Shown here piece after piece: positions 24,298-33,440 of a stretch of DNA of 64,000 nucleotides; positions within the stretch are counted from its first letter, which is position 1, and each line of letters begins with the position of its first letter. A model generated the notes under the pieces. It was not told where the DNA came from, searched no databases, and saw nothing but the letters and a program-made list of their open reading frames with translations. The stretch spans positions 37,365 to 101,364 of the forward strand of contig JBBRNX010000010.1 of NCBI GenBank assembly GCA_038230035.1, given 5' to 3'. Source of the DNA: Gaiella sp038230035. GTDB taxonomy: Bacteria; Actinomycetota; Thermoleophilia; Gaiellales; Gaiellaceae. A program made the position numbers and the translations under genes.

Positions 24298-24899
24298 GCG
24301 GGAACCTCGAGTTCGGACGCCTCGACGACTGGCGCCTCGACCACAGGTGTCTCGGCGGCCGCTCCCTCGAGCGCGGCCGCACGGGCTGCAGCCGAGACTG
24401 GGAGCACCTGGCTGATCGTCAAGCCGCGGCTGCGAGCGACATCTTCCGGCCGGCGCAGGTTCTTGAGCCCATCGACGGTGGCCTTCGCCATGTTGATCGG
24501 GTTCGTCGTACCGAGGCTTTTCGCGAGCACGTCGCGGATCCCGGCGAGCTCGAGCACGGCACGGACACCGCCACCGGCGATGACTCCCGTACCCTCGCTG
24601 GCGGGGCGCAGGAAGACGCGGGCAGCGTCGAACTTGCCGAGAATCTCGTGCGTGATCGTCGTCCCGTGCTTCGGCACTGAGAAGAGGTTCTTCTTCGCGT
24701 CGTCGACCGCCTTCGAGATGGCGAGCGGCACTTCGCGCGCCTTTCCATAGCCGACGCCGACGCGATCGACCTCGTCGCCGACGACCACGAGCGCAGTGAA
24801 CGAGAACCTCCTACCGCCCTTGACGACTTTCGCCACGCGGTTGATCTCGATCACGCGCTCCTTCAACTCGCGCGAGTCGGAATATTCGGTACCGCTCAA
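24294..24899 (-). CDS. rpsE: 30S ribosomal protein S5
   Basis: 201 residues. The core has LKERVIEINRVAKVVKGGRR, SFTALVVVGD, and PASEGTGVIAGGGVRAVLEL, followed by a short acidic Val/Glu/Ala C-terminal tail. The start is TTG at 24899, which overlaps the rplR stop as TTGA and has GGAGGG 8 nt upstream; the longer frame to 24983 would read into rplR and is rejected. Confidence 0.96.
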   Translation of the reverse strand: MSGTEYSDSRELKERVIEINRVAKVVKGGRRFSFTALVVVGDEVDRVGVGYGKAREVPLAISKAVDDAKKNLFSVPKHGTTITHEILGKFDAARVFLRPASEGTGVIAGGGVRAVLELAGIRDVLAKSLGTTNPINMAKATVDGLKNLRRPEDVARSRGLTISQVLPVSAAARAAALEGAAAETPVVEAPVVEASELEVPA

Positions 24900-25249
24900 A
24901 ACTGGAGCCCTCCCTCGCGCGCGCCGTCGGCGAGCGCTTTGACACGTCCGTGGTAAAGGTAGCCGCCGCGATCGAAGACGCACCGCTCGACACCCGCCTT
25001 CTTGGCGGAGGACGCGAGCGCTTTGCCGACTTCGGTCGCCTGTTCGGTCTTCGGGCCGGTGAACGACTTCAGCGTCAGCCAGCTCGCCGCGGCGAGCGTC
25101 TTGCCGGCGTCGTCGTCGATCAGCTGCGCGACGATGCCGCGGTTCGAGCGGAACACCGCAAGACGCGGCCGCTCGGCCGTCCCGGCAACCTTGCCGCGCA
25201 CTCGGCGATGGCGGCGCTTACGCGCCTCGCTCGTTGAAAGCTTGCTCAT
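24896..25249 (-). CDS. rplR: 50S ribosomal protein L18
   Basis: 117 residues, RKRRHRRVRGKVAGTAERPR with LAVFRSNRGIVAQLIDD and FDRGGYLYHGRVKALADGAR. It binds 5S rRNA. It overlaps the neighbouring genes by 4 nt on both sides. Confidence 0.98.
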   Translation of the reverse strand: MSKLSTSEARKRRHRRVRGKVAGTAERPRLAVFRSNRGIVAQLIDDDAGKTLAAASWLTLKSFTGPKTEQATEVGKALASSAKKAGVERCVFDRGGYLYHGRVKALADGAREGGLQF

Positions 25250-25779
25250 GCGCGCTTCCCGACCTTCCTGCGGACGACCTCGTCGCGGTACCGGATCCCC
25301 TTGCCCTTGTACGGCTCGGGCGGTCGCACCTTGCGAATCTCCGCCGCCGTCTGGCCGACGGCCTGCTTGTCGATGCCCTTGACGATGATCTGCGTCGGCA
25401 CCGGCACCTCGAACGAGATACCGGGTCGCGGCACGATCGGCACCGAGTGCGAGTAGCCAACGGCGAGCTCGAGATCGTTTCCCTTGAGCGTGGCACGGTA
25501 GCCGACACCCTGGATCTCGAGGTGCCGCTCGTAGCCTTTCGTGACGCCTTCGACCATGTTCGAGATCAGCGTCCGCGTCAGCCCATGGAGCGAGCGGTCC
25601 GGCCCGCGGTCGGTTGGTCGCGTCACCGTGAGGACGCCTTCTTCTTGGTCGATCTGCATCCGGATCGGCACGACTTGCTCGAGCTCGCCCAACGGCCCCG
25701 CTACCTTCACGCGGCCAGGGTGCAGCTCGACGGTCACGCCGGCGGGTACCTCGATAGGACGTCTTCCGATTCGGCTCAT
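25246..25779 (-). CDS. rplF: 50S ribosomal protein L6
   Basis: 177 residues, MSRIGRRPIEVPAGVTVEL, with two L6 repeats and the C-terminal signature EPYKGKGIRYRDEVVRRKVG. Located near the sarcin-ricin region of the large subunit. Starts 4 nt after rpsH. Confidence 0.98.
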   Translation of the reverse strand: MSRIGRRPIEVPAGVTVELHPGRVKVAGPLGELEQVVPIRMQIDQEEGVLTVTRPTDRGPDRSLHGLTRTLISNMVEGVTKGYERHLEIQGVGYRATLKGNDLELAVGYSHSVPIVPRPGISFEVPVPTQIIVKGIDKQAVGQTAAEIRKVRPPEPYKGKGIRYRDEVVRRKVGKRA

Positions 25780-25783
25780 CGTG

Positions 25784-26179
25784 CTACCAGACGAAGGCGA
25801 TCACTTCACCGCCGACGCCGCGCTCGGCGGCTTGGCGGCCGGTGATGATCCCGGTCGAGGTCGACAGGATGGATGTCCCGAGGCCGCCGAGCACGCGCGG
25901 CAGCCGGTCCTTGCGGGCGTAGATGCGCCGACCCGGCTTCGAGATGCGCTTGAGGTCGGTGAGCACGCGCTGGCGACCCTTGCCGAACTTCAGCTCGATG
26001 ACGAGCGTGTTGAACGGAGTGCCTTCGACGACGCGAAAGTCCTTGATGTAACCCTCGGCCTTGAGGACGCGCGCGATCTCTTGCTTCATGCGCGAGGACG
26101 GCATCTCGGCACGGTCGTGCATCGCCTTGTTGGCGTTGCGGATTCGAGTCAGCATGTCGGCGATCGGATCGGTCAGCAT
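25784..26179 (-). CDS. rpsH: 30S ribosomal protein S8
   Basis: 131 residues, DPIADMLTRIRNANKAMHD with ISKPGRRIYARKDRLPRVLG and the C-terminal GILTGRQAAE-like stretch. It binds helix 21 of 16S rRNA and in E. coli represses the spc operon. Confidence 0.98.
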   Translation of the reverse strand: MLTDPIADMLTRIRNANKAMHDRAEMPSSRMKQEIARVLKAEGYIKDFRVVEGTPFNTLVIELKFGKGRQRVLTDLKRISKPGRRIYARKDRLPRVLGGLGTSILSTSTGIITGRQAAERGVGGEVIAFVW

Positions 26180-26189
26180 CTCTGTTCTC

Positions 26190-26375
26190 CTACCAGCTCG
26201 ACTTCGTCATGCCGGGGATCGCACCCTCGTGCGCGAGCTGGCGCAGGCAGATGCGGCACAGGCCGAACTTCTTGAAGACCGCGCGCGGACGGCCGCACTT
26301 GTTGCAGCGCGAGTACTTCTGCGTCTTGTACTTCGGTGTTCGTGCCTGCTTGGCGATGAGCGATTTCTTGGCCAC
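26190..26375 (-). CDS. rpsN: 30S ribosomal protein S14 type Z (zinc form)
   Basis: 61 residues, the short zinc-binding form with C24, C27, C40 and C43 (CNKCGRP and CRICLRQLA). Starts directly after rplE. Confidence 0.98.
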   Translation of the reverse strand: MAKKSLIAKQARTPKYKTQKYSRCNKCGRPRAVFKKFGLCRICLRQLAHEGAIPGMTKSSW

Positions 26376-26957
26376 TTACCTGTCCCTGTCCCTTCCTTCG
26401 GCGGCGAAAGGCAGACCGAAAGCGCGCAGGAGCGCTGCCGCGTGCTCGTCCGACTCCGCCGTTGTCGTGATCGCGATGTCCAGGCCTCGGATCGACTGAA
26501 CGCTGTCGTAGTCGATCTCCGGGAAGATGATCTGCTCCTTGATGCCGAGCGAGTAGTTGCCGCGGCCGTCGAAAGACGTTGGGTCGAGTCCGCGGAAGTC
26601 GCGGATCCGCGGCAGCGCGATCGACACGAGACGGTCGAGAAACTCGTACATGCGGTCGCCGCGCAGGGTCACACGCGTCCCGACGCTCATGCCTTCGCGA
26701 AGCTTGAAGCTCGCGATCGACTTACGCGCCTTGCGCAGCTGCGCCCGCTGTCCGGCAATCGTGGTCAGCTCGTCCATCGCGCTGTCCATCGCCTTGGCGT
26801 CCGTCTTCGCGTCGCCCACACCCATGTTCAGGGTGATCTTCGAGATGCGCGGCACCTGCATGATCGAGTCGAGCTGCAGCTCGCCCATCAGCCCCGGACG
26901 GATGTCATCTTCGTAACGCTGCTTGAGCCTGGGTGCGTAGGTTTCGGTGGCACTCAT
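26376..26957 (-). CDS. rplE: 50S ribosomal protein L5
   Basis: 193 residues with MQVPRISKITLNMGVGDAK, RKARKSIASFKLREGM and the C-terminal IRGLDIAITTTAESDEHAAA. It binds 5S rRNA. GGAGG lies 8 nt before the ATG. A 15-codon reading frame in the preceding gap (ATG at 27001, stop at 26954) overlaps this start as ATGA and may couple translation. Confidence 0.97.
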   Translation of the reverse strand: MSATETYAPRLKQRYEDDIRPGLMGELQLDSIMQVPRISKITLNMGVGDAKTDAKAMDSAMDELTTIAGQRAQLRKARKSIASFKLREGMSVGTRVTLRGDRMYEFLDRLVSIALPRIRDFRGLDPTSFDGRGNYSLGIKEQIIFPEIDYDSVQSIRGLDIAITTTAESDEHAAALLRAFGLPFAAEGRDRDR

Positions 26958-27045
26958 CGGCCAACCTCCGGTTGACCGACGGCCCGCTCCGGTGCCGGCA
27001 TAGCCGCCACCTCCGCTCCTTGTGAGCCTCCGTCAAGCCTACGGC

Positions 27046-27417
27046 TCATTTGTCGATCTCCTGGCCGCAGCCTTCGCGCTTGCAGACGCGCACCCGCACG
27101 AGTTCGCCTTTGACGTCCTTCTCGTGGACGCCGACGCGCGTCGGGTTCTTGCAGACCGGGCACACGACCATCACGTTCGAGATGTCCACGGGCGCCGCCT
27201 TCTCGACGATCCCGCCGGGAGCGACCTGCGCGCCACCCATGCGGGACGAGTCCTTGATCGGGCGCGGCCTCGTGTGGCGCTTGACGATGTTCAGGTTCTC
27301 GACGACGACGCGGCGCTCGGTCGGGCGCGCCTCGATGACGCGGCCCTGCTTGCCACGGTCCTTACCCGAGAGGATCTGCACGAGATCCCCCTTCTTGACT
27401 CGCATCGTTGTCGCCAT
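27046..27417 (-). CDS. rplX: 50S ribosomal protein L24 with a four-cysteine C-terminal zinc-ribbon-like segment
   Basis: 123 residues. The KOW motif is VKKGDLVQILSGKDRGKQGR. After ISNVMVVCPVCKNPTRVG the protein ends RVCKREGCGQEIDK, giving CxxC and CxxxxC pairs that could bind zinc, and is about 20 residues longer than common L24. It is an early assembly protein of the large subunit. Confidence 0.96.
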   Translation of the reverse strand: MATTMRVKKGDLVQILSGKDRGKQGRVIEARPTERRVVVENLNIVKRHTRPRPIKDSSRMGGAQVAPGGIVEKAAPVDISNVMVVCPVCKNPTRVGVHEKDVKGELVRVRVCKREGCGQEIDK

Positions 27418-27435
27418 CTCTTAGAGCACCATTCC

Positions 27436-27804
27436 TTAGAGAACTTCTGGGGCGAGAGAGACGATCTTCATGAAGTTCCGCTCGCGCAGCTCGCGCGCAA
27501 CTGGCCCGAAGATCCGCGTCCCACGCGGGTTGTTCTGGTTGTCGATGATGACGGCCGCGTTCTCGTCGAAGCCGATCAGCGTCCCGTCTTCGCGACCGTA
27601 GGGTTTCTTCGTCCGGACGACGACCGCTTTCACGACCTCGCCCTTCTTGACCGCACCCTGCGGCGTCGCGGACTTCACGGTAGCAACGATGATGTCGCCG
27701 ACGCGTGCGTAGCGCCGGTGATGGCCCCCTAGCACGCGGATGCAGAGGATCTCGCGGGCGCCGGTATTGTCGGCGACCTTAAGGCGGGATTCCTGCTGAA
27801 TCAC
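27436..27804 (-). CDS. rplN: 50S ribosomal protein L14
   Basis: 122 residues, MIQQESRLKVADNTGAREIL with DENAAVIIDNQNNPRGTRIF and FMKIVSLAPEVL. Very conserved; forms a bridge to the small subunit. Overlaps rpsQ by 4 nt. Confidence 0.99.
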   Translation of the reverse strand: MIQQESRLKVADNTGAREILCIRVLGGHHRRYARVGDIIVATVKSATPQGAVKKGEVVKAVVVRTKKPYGREDGTLIGFDENAAVIIDNQNNPRGTRIFGPVARELRERNFMKIVSLAPEVL

Positions 27805-28649
27805 TTGGCTGCCTCGACGATCTCAGCGAGACGCCAGCGCTTCGTCTTCGACAGCGGACGCGTCTCGATGATGCGGACGACGTCGCCGACCTTGGCCTCG
27901 TTGCGTTCGTCGTGCACATGGAATGTGTTCGAGCGTCGCACGACTTTCTTGTACTTCCGGTGTGCCTTGATCATCTCGACCTTGACGACGATCGTCTTCT
28001 CCATCGCATCCGAGATCACCGTTCCCTGACGCTCCTGGCTGCGGCCACGCTCGTGCTCGGGCTTCTCGAGCCGGACGATCGGCTTCCGTGACTCCGGCTT
28101 CACCCGAACCGGGCGCCCCTTGGTCGGGCGCAGCGCGCGCGGGAGGCGCTTCTTCTTCGGCTTCGGACCGGACTGCTGAACCGGTGCGGCTGGCACCGCG
28201 GCGGCAGGCTCGGCTGCGGGCGCGGCGGCAGGCTCGGCTGCGGGCGCCGCGGCGGCGGGTTCGTCTGCCGACTCCTCGGCGGCGGCCTCATCCACTGCGG
28301 CTTCTGCGGCCGGCTCCTCAACCGCAACTTCGGGCTCGGCTTCGGCCGCAGGAGTAGCGTCGACCACCTCCGCGGCGGGCTCTTCTGCCTCCGCGGCTAC
28401 CGGCTCGGGCTCGGCGTCGACGTCGGGCATCGCGACGGCGGGCTCTTCCGCGACGACCTCAGCCTCAGGCTCTTCGGTGACAGGTTCGTCGGTGACAGGT
28501 TCGTCGGTGACAGGCTCCTCGACCACGGCCTCTTCTGCCACGACCTCGGCTACCGGCTCGTCCGCTGGAACCACCTCGACGGCGGGCTCTTCGGCGATCG
28601 CCTCGACGGGGGTCTCGTCCTTGGTTGGTTTCTTCTTCTTCTCGGCCAT
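27801..28649 (-). CDS. rpsQ: 30S ribosomal protein S17 with a long acidic Ala/Pro/Glu N-terminal extension
   Basis: 282 residues, about three times the usual S17. The normal core is the last 80 or so residues (QGTVISDAMEKTIVVKVEMI, HDERNEAKVGDVVRI, RPLSKTKRWRLAEI). The first 160 or so are low-complexity Glu/Ala/Val/Pro with in-frame repeats (EEPVTDEPVTDEPVTEEP), then a basic stretch KPKKKRLPRALRPTKGRP bridges to the core. The extension is probably disordered. AUG at 28649 directly abuts the rpmC stop, and the whole frame is open without an internal Shine-Dalgarno near the core that I can see. Confidence 0.93.
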   Translation of the reverse strand: MAEKKKKPTKDETPVEAIAEEPAVEVVPADEPVAEVVAEEAVVEEPVTDEPVTDEPVTEEPEAEVVAEEPAVAMPDVDAEPEPVAAEAEEPAAEVVDATPAAEAEPEVAVEEPAAEAAVDEAAAEESADEPAAAAPAAEPAAAPAAEPAAAVPAAPVQQSGPKPKKKRLPRALRPTKGRPVRVKPESRKPIVRLEKPEHERGRSQERQGTVISDAMEKTIVVKVEMIKAHRKYKKVVRRSNTFHVHDERNEAKVGDVVRIIETRPLSKTKRWRLAEIVEAAK

Positions 28650-28859
28650 CTACCTCATCCCCAGTCGTTCACGTTCGTGCTTCACGGTCAAGATGCGCGC
28701 GATCTCGCGCTTGGCGAGCCGCAGCCGGGCACTGTCCTCGAGCGCGCCCGTAGCGGACTGGAAGCGGAGATTGAAGAGCTCCCTGCGGGTCTCCGCCATC
28801 TTTCCGTCCAACTCGTCGTCGGTCATGTCGCGCAGCTGCCTAGCTCTCAAAGAGATCAC
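28650..28859 (-). CDS. rpmC: 50S ribosomal protein L29
   Basis: 69 residues, ISLRARQLRDMTDDELDGKM with RRELFNLRFQSATGALED, the two-helix L29 at the tunnel exit. GTG at 28859 is used; it overlaps the rplP end by 20 nt. The longer frame to 28907 would add an Arg-rich segment unlike the family. Confidence 0.94.
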   Translation of the reverse strand: MISLRARQLRDMTDDELDGKMAETRRELFNLRFQSATGALEDSARLRLAKREIARILTVKHERERLGMR

Positions 28860-29265
28860 CGTCCCGACGAACGAACTTCGTCCTGATCGGCAGCTTCTGG
28901 CTCGCAAGCCGCAGCGCGTCCTTCGCCAGCTCCTCCGGCACGCCGGCGAGCTCGAACATCACCCGGCCCGGCTTCACGACCGCGACCCACCCTTCGGGCG
29001 AGCCCTTGCCCGAGCCCATGCGGGTCTCGGCCGGCTTCTTCGTGAACGGCTTGTCGGGGAAGATGTTGATCCACACCTTGCCGCCACGCTTGATCTTGCG
29101 GGTCATCGCGATGCGGGCAGCCTCGATCTGACGGTTGGTGATCCAGCCGTCCTCGAGCGCCTTGATCCCGTAATCGCCGTACTGCACCGTCGTCTGCCCC
29201 CGTGACAGGCCGTCGCGGCGACCGCGGAACTGCTTGCGATGCTTGACCTTCTTCGGCAGCAGCAT
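28840..29265 (-). CDS. rplP: 50S ribosomal protein L16
   Basis: 141 residues, MLLPKKVKHRKQFRGRRDG with IFPDKPFTKKPAETRMGSGK and GRVMFELAGVPEELAKDALR. It contacts the A-site tRNA. It overlaps rpsC by 1 nt and rpmC by 20 nt. Confidence 0.98.
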   Translation of the reverse strand: MLLPKKVKHRKQFRGRRDGLSRGQTTVQYGDYGIKALEDGWITNRQIEAARIAMTRKIKRGGKVWINIFPDKPFTKKPAETRMGSGKGSPEGWVAVVKPGRVMFELAGVPEELAKDALRLASQKLPIRTKFVRRDGDLFES

Positions 29266-30269
29266 CAGGCGTCAGCTCCCGTCTCGGGCGTTTCCGGCGT
29301 GGCCGCCTCGGGCGTGACGACGTCCTCGACAACTGGCGTCACCGTCGGCTCATCGGTCGTCGGCTCGACAGGTGATCCCTGCGTCTCGGGACGCGGGCTG
29401 CGCCCACGACCGCCGCCACTTGCGGGACGCCCGCCACCGGGACCCGGCCGACCGCCGCCGGCTGCACCGCCACCGGGACGCCGGCGGCGCTGGACAAGGC
29501 CGAGGCCCTCGCGATCCTGACCGCGACCGCGTCCGCTCTCGCGCGACGCGCCGAGCCCCTCGGTCGTGCCGCCGCGCTTGCGTCGTGCCTGATCCTGGTC
29601 GCCAAGGCGGGTGTCCTTCGTGGTCACGCCCTCGAAGCCCTCCGGCATGATCTCGCCCTTGTTGACCCACACTTTGACGCCGATGCGGCCGTACGTCGTC
29701 TTGGCCTCGGCGAAGCCGTAGTCGATGTCAGCGCGAATCGTGTGCAGCGGAACGCGACCCTCGGTGTAGCGCTCGCTGCGGCTCATCTCGCCGCCGCCGA
29801 GCCGCCCGCCGCACTGGATCTTGATCCCCTGGGCACCCGAGCGCATCGCCGAGGCGAGCGACCGCTTCATCGCCCGTCGGAACGAGACACGGTTCTGCAG
29901 CTGCTCGGCAATCGACTGCGCAACGAGCTGCGCGTCGAGCTCAGGACGCTTGATCTCGTTGATGTTGATGTGGACGTTCTTGCCCGTGATCGAGTGCAGC
30001 TCCTTGCGGAGCGCGTCCACCTCGACGCCGGACTTGCCGATCACGATGCCCGGCCGCGCGGTGTAGATGTCGACCGTGATCCGCTGCTTGTCCTTGCGGA
30101 TCAGGATGTCGGAGAGGCCGGCATGCGAAAGCTTCCCGCGGATATGCGCGCGGATCTTGACGTCCTCGAGAATGTAAGCGGGGAACTCCTTCTTCCCCAC
30201 GTACCAGTTCGACTTCCAGTCGTGGATGACGCCGACGCGGAACCCGCCGGGATGCACTTTCTGGCCCAT
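29265..30269 (-). CDS. rpsC: 30S ribosomal protein S3 with Gly/Arg-rich and acidic C-terminal extension
   Basis: 334 residues, roughly 100 more than usual. KH domain: ARPGIVIGKSGVEVDALRKE; C-terminal domain: GRLGGGEMSRSERYTEGRVP and IGVKVWVNKGEIMPEGFEG. After about residue 215 comes a Gly/Arg/Gln stretch (RRRRPGGGAAGGGRPG) and then a Pro/Thr/Glu tail. The extension is probably disordered. Confidence 0.96.
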   Translation of the reverse strand: MGQKVHPGGFRVGVIHDWKSNWYVGKKEFPAYILEDVKIRAHIRGKLSHAGLSDILIRKDKQRITVDIYTARPGIVIGKSGVEVDALRKELHSITGKNVHININEIKRPELDAQLVAQSIAEQLQNRVSFRRAMKRSLASAMRSGAQGIKIQCGGRLGGGEMSRSERYTEGRVPLHTIRADIDYGFAEAKTTYGRIGVKVWVNKGEIMPEGFEGVTTKDTRLGDQDQARRKRGGTTEGLGASRESGRGRGQDREGLGLVQRRRRPGGGAAGGGRPGPGGGRPASGGGRGRSPRPETQGSPVEPTTDEPTVTPVVEDVVTPEAATPETPETGADA

Positions 30270-30742
30270 CAGGCCACCGCCTCCTTCTTCTTGGCAGGCG
30301 AACGGCGCCTGGACGTCTTCGTCGACTCAGTTGTTGGTTCCTCGGCTGCCGCGGGTGCTACAGCAGCCTGCTTGCGCGGGCGCTTCGCGGTGTCGGCCTC
30401 GCGGACGACGAGCGTGATGTGGCAGGAACGCTTGCGGATCCGGTTGACGCGGCCACGCGCTCGGGCACGCCAACGCTTCAGCGTCGGGCCTTCGTCGGCG
30501 AACGCCGCCTCGAGCACGAGGTTCGCGCCGTCGAGACCGTGATTCGCCTCGGCGTTCGCAACCGCCGACGCGAGCACCTTCTCGATGTCGCGTGCAGCGA
30601 CCCGCGGGGTGAACGCGAGGATCGTCCGCGCCTCGGGAACGGAACGGCCGCGGATGTGGTCGAGCACGACCCGCGCCTTGCGGGCCGAGATGCCGACGTA
30701 CTTCGCCTCGGCGCGAACAGTGACGGAGCCGGAAGCAGCCAT
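30269..30742 (-). CDS. rplV: 50S ribosomal protein L22 with basic/Ala C-terminal extension
   Basis: 157 residues, about 40 more than usual. The core has KYVGISARKARVVLDHIRGR, VLASAVANAEANHGLDGANL and RWRARARGRVNRIRKRSCHI. The extra tail is Ala/Glu then Lys-rich (TSRRRSPAKKKEAVA). It overlaps both neighbours by 1 nt. Confidence 0.97.
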   Translation of the reverse strand: MAASGSVTVRAEAKYVGISARKARVVLDHIRGRSVPEARTILAFTPRVAARDIEKVLASAVANAEANHGLDGANLVLEAAFADEGPTLKRWRARARGRVNRIRKRSCHITLVVREADTAKRPRKQAAVAPAAAEEPTTESTKTSRRRSPAKKKEAVA

Positions 30743-31026
30743 CAGCGCTTCTTCACCTGGGTCTGTTTGTCACCGGCGTGGCCGCGGAAGGTCCGGGTCG
30801 GAGCGAACTCGCCGAGCTTGTGCCCGACCATCTGCTCGCTGACGAACACCGGGACGTGCTTGCGCCCGTCGTGGACCGCGATCGTGTGCCCGACCATCTC
30901 GGGGAAGACCGTCGACGAGCGCGACCACGTGCGGATCATCCGCTTCTCGTTGGTGGCGTTCATCGCTTCGATGCGGCCGAGCAGCCGCTCCTCCACGAAA
31001 GGCCCCTTTTTGCTGGATCTGCTCAT
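30742..31026 (-). CDS. rpsS: 30S ribosomal protein S19
   Basis: 94 residues, MSRSSKKGPFVEERLLGRIE with RTWSRSSTVFPEMVGHTIAV and GEFAPTRTFRGHAGDK. It sits in the head of the small subunit with S13. Confidence 0.99.
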   Translation of the reverse strand: MSRSSKKGPFVEERLLGRIEAMNATNEKRMIRTWSRSSTVFPEMVGHTIAVHDGRKHVPVFVSEQMVGHKLGEFAPTRTFRGHAGDKQTQVKKR

Positions 31027-31029
31027 TGA

Positions 31030-31872
<843 letters not shown>

Positions 31873-31874
31873 GG

Positions 31875-32171
31875 CTAAACCTGGGCTCCCTGGAAGATCT
31901 CGATCGTGTTGCCCTCGCGCAGCTGGACGATGGCCTTCTTCCAGCCCGGACGTATGCCCTTCGTTGCCCCGCGCCGCTTGGGCTTCGGCTGCACCTTGAC
32001 GATGTTCACGGTCTGCACCTTGACCTCGAAGAGCTGCTCGACTGCCTGGCGGACCTGCGTCTTGTGGGCGTCCTGGTGGACACGGAAGGTGTACTTCCGG
32101 TCTGCGAGCTGGGTGTAGCTCTTCTCCGACACGACAGGCGCGAGCAGAATCTCGTTCAGGTTGAGGCTCAC
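31875..32171 (-). CDS. rplW: 50S ribosomal protein L23
   Basis: 98 residues, ILLAPVVSEKSYTQLADRKY with VRQAVEQLFEVKVQTVNIVK. It lies at the tunnel exit and docks trigger factor and SRP. Overlaps rplD by 4 nt. Confidence 0.98.
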   Translation of the reverse strand: MSLNLNEILLAPVVSEKSYTQLADRKYTFRVHQDAHKTQVRQAVEQLFEVKVQTVNIVKVQPKPKRRGATKGIRPGWKKAIVQLREGNTIEIFQGAQV

Positions 32172-32803
32172 GTGTCTGTCCTCACTCGGGCCCTCGCTTC
32201 GACGAGCGGCAGAGCCGCCTCGCTCACGAGCAATGCGCGCGCCCAGACGACCGAGGCGACCTCGAGCTCGGCGGGGACCGTGACGAGCACGCGCTCGAGG
32301 TTGCGGAAGGACTTGATGAGCCCGACCTCGTCCTCGTTGGCGACGATGACGAGCGGCATCTCCTTGCCCCAGCCCTCGACGAGCGCCTTGGCCTGCTTCG
32401 TCGAAGGCGTCTCGAACGAGCTGCCGTCGACGAGCCCAATAGTCCCGTTCGCAGCGTGATGCGAGAGGGCGCCACGAAGCGCGGCGCGGCGCGCCTTACG
32501 GTTGACCTTGACCTCGAAGCTGCGCATGCCTGGCGCGAACACCACACCACCGCCGGTGAACTGTGGCGCGCGCGTCGTGCCCTGGCGCGCCCGACCGGTT
32601 CCCTTCTGGCGCCACGGCTTCGCGCGACCGCCGGACACGAGCCCGCGCGTCTTCGCGCCGCGGGTTCCCGCGCGCCTGGCGTTCAGCTCGGCCCTGATCG
32701 TTTCGTGCAGGAGATGGCGTACGACCTCGGCCCCGAAGATCTCCTCGGGGAGCGAGACGTCCTTCGCGGCGCCGCCGAGCACAGCTGCTTTCAGCGCGGC
32801 CAT
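32168..32803 (-). CDS. rplD: 50S ribosomal protein L4
   Basis: 211 residues with EIFGAEVVRHLLHETIRAEL, TKTRG-like loop (GAKTRGLVSGGRAKPWRQKG) and GRARQGTTRAPQFTGGGVVF. It lines the exit tunnel and in E. coli regulates the S10 operon. Overlaps rplC by 1 nt. Confidence 0.98.
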   Translation of the reverse strand: MAALKAAVLGGAAKDVSLPEEIFGAEVVRHLLHETIRAELNARRAGTRGAKTRGLVSGGRAKPWRQKGTGRARQGTTRAPQFTGGGVVFAPGMRSFEVKVNRKARRAALRGALSHHAANGTIGLVDGSSFETPSTKQAKALVEGWGKEMPLVIVANEDEVGLIKSFRNLERVLVTVPAELEVASVVWARALLVSEAALPLVEARARVRTDT

Positions 32804-33438
32804 CAGGCACCAACCCCAGTCGTTCCGACACCGTGGATCTCGAGGAGCCCGCTCTTCGGCCCGGGGACCGAGCCCTTCACGAGCAACAAGTTCCGTTCGG
32901 CATCGATCTCGTGGATCACGAGCCCGAGCTGCGTGATGCGCTTCCCGCCCATGCGGCCGGCCATCTTCTGTCCCTTGAACACGCGGGACGGCGTGGCCGA
33001 CGCGCCGATCGAACCGGGCGCGCGCACGTTGTGTGAGCCGTGGCTGACCGGGCCGCGCTTGAAGTTGTGGCGCTTGATCGTGCCCTGGAAGCCCTTGCCG
33101 ATCGAGATCCCCGCCACCTTGACCTTGTCGCCCGGCTCGAACGACTCGACGGTGACCGTCTCGCCGACCGCGAGGCCGCTCTCGCCGCGGAACTCCGCGA
33201 GATGTCGGTGCGCCTCGACGCCGGCCTTCTTGAGATGGCCGAGCTCACCCTTGGTGATCTTGCGCTCGGCGACAGGCTCGAACGCGAGCTGGACGGCGTC
33301 GTAGCCGTCGGCAGCCGCCGTGCGAACCTGGGTCACCGGGCACGGACCCGCCTCGATCACCGTGACGGACGTGACACGGCCCGACTCCGGGTCGAAGACC
33401 TGGGTCATGCCGAGCTTTCTGCCGAGGATGCCTTTCAT
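32803..33438 (-). CDS. rplC: 50S ribosomal protein L3
   Basis: 211 residues, MKGILGRKLGMTQVFDPESG with SIGKGFQGTIKRHNFKRGPV and GSHNVRAPGSIGASATPSRV. An early assembly protein near the peptidyl-transferase centre. Lies 2 nt after rpsJ. Confidence 0.98.
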   Translation of the reverse strand: MKGILGRKLGMTQVFDPESGRVTSVTVIEAGPCPVTQVRTAAADGYDAVQLAFEPVAERKITKGELGHLKKAGVEAHRHLAEFRGESGLAVGETVTVESFEPGDKVKVAGISIGKGFQGTIKRHNFKRGPVSHGSHNVRAPGSIGASATPSRVFKGQKMAGRMGGKRITQLGLVIHEIDAERNLLLVKGSVPGPKSGLLEIHGVGTTGVGA

Positions 33439-33440
33439 GC

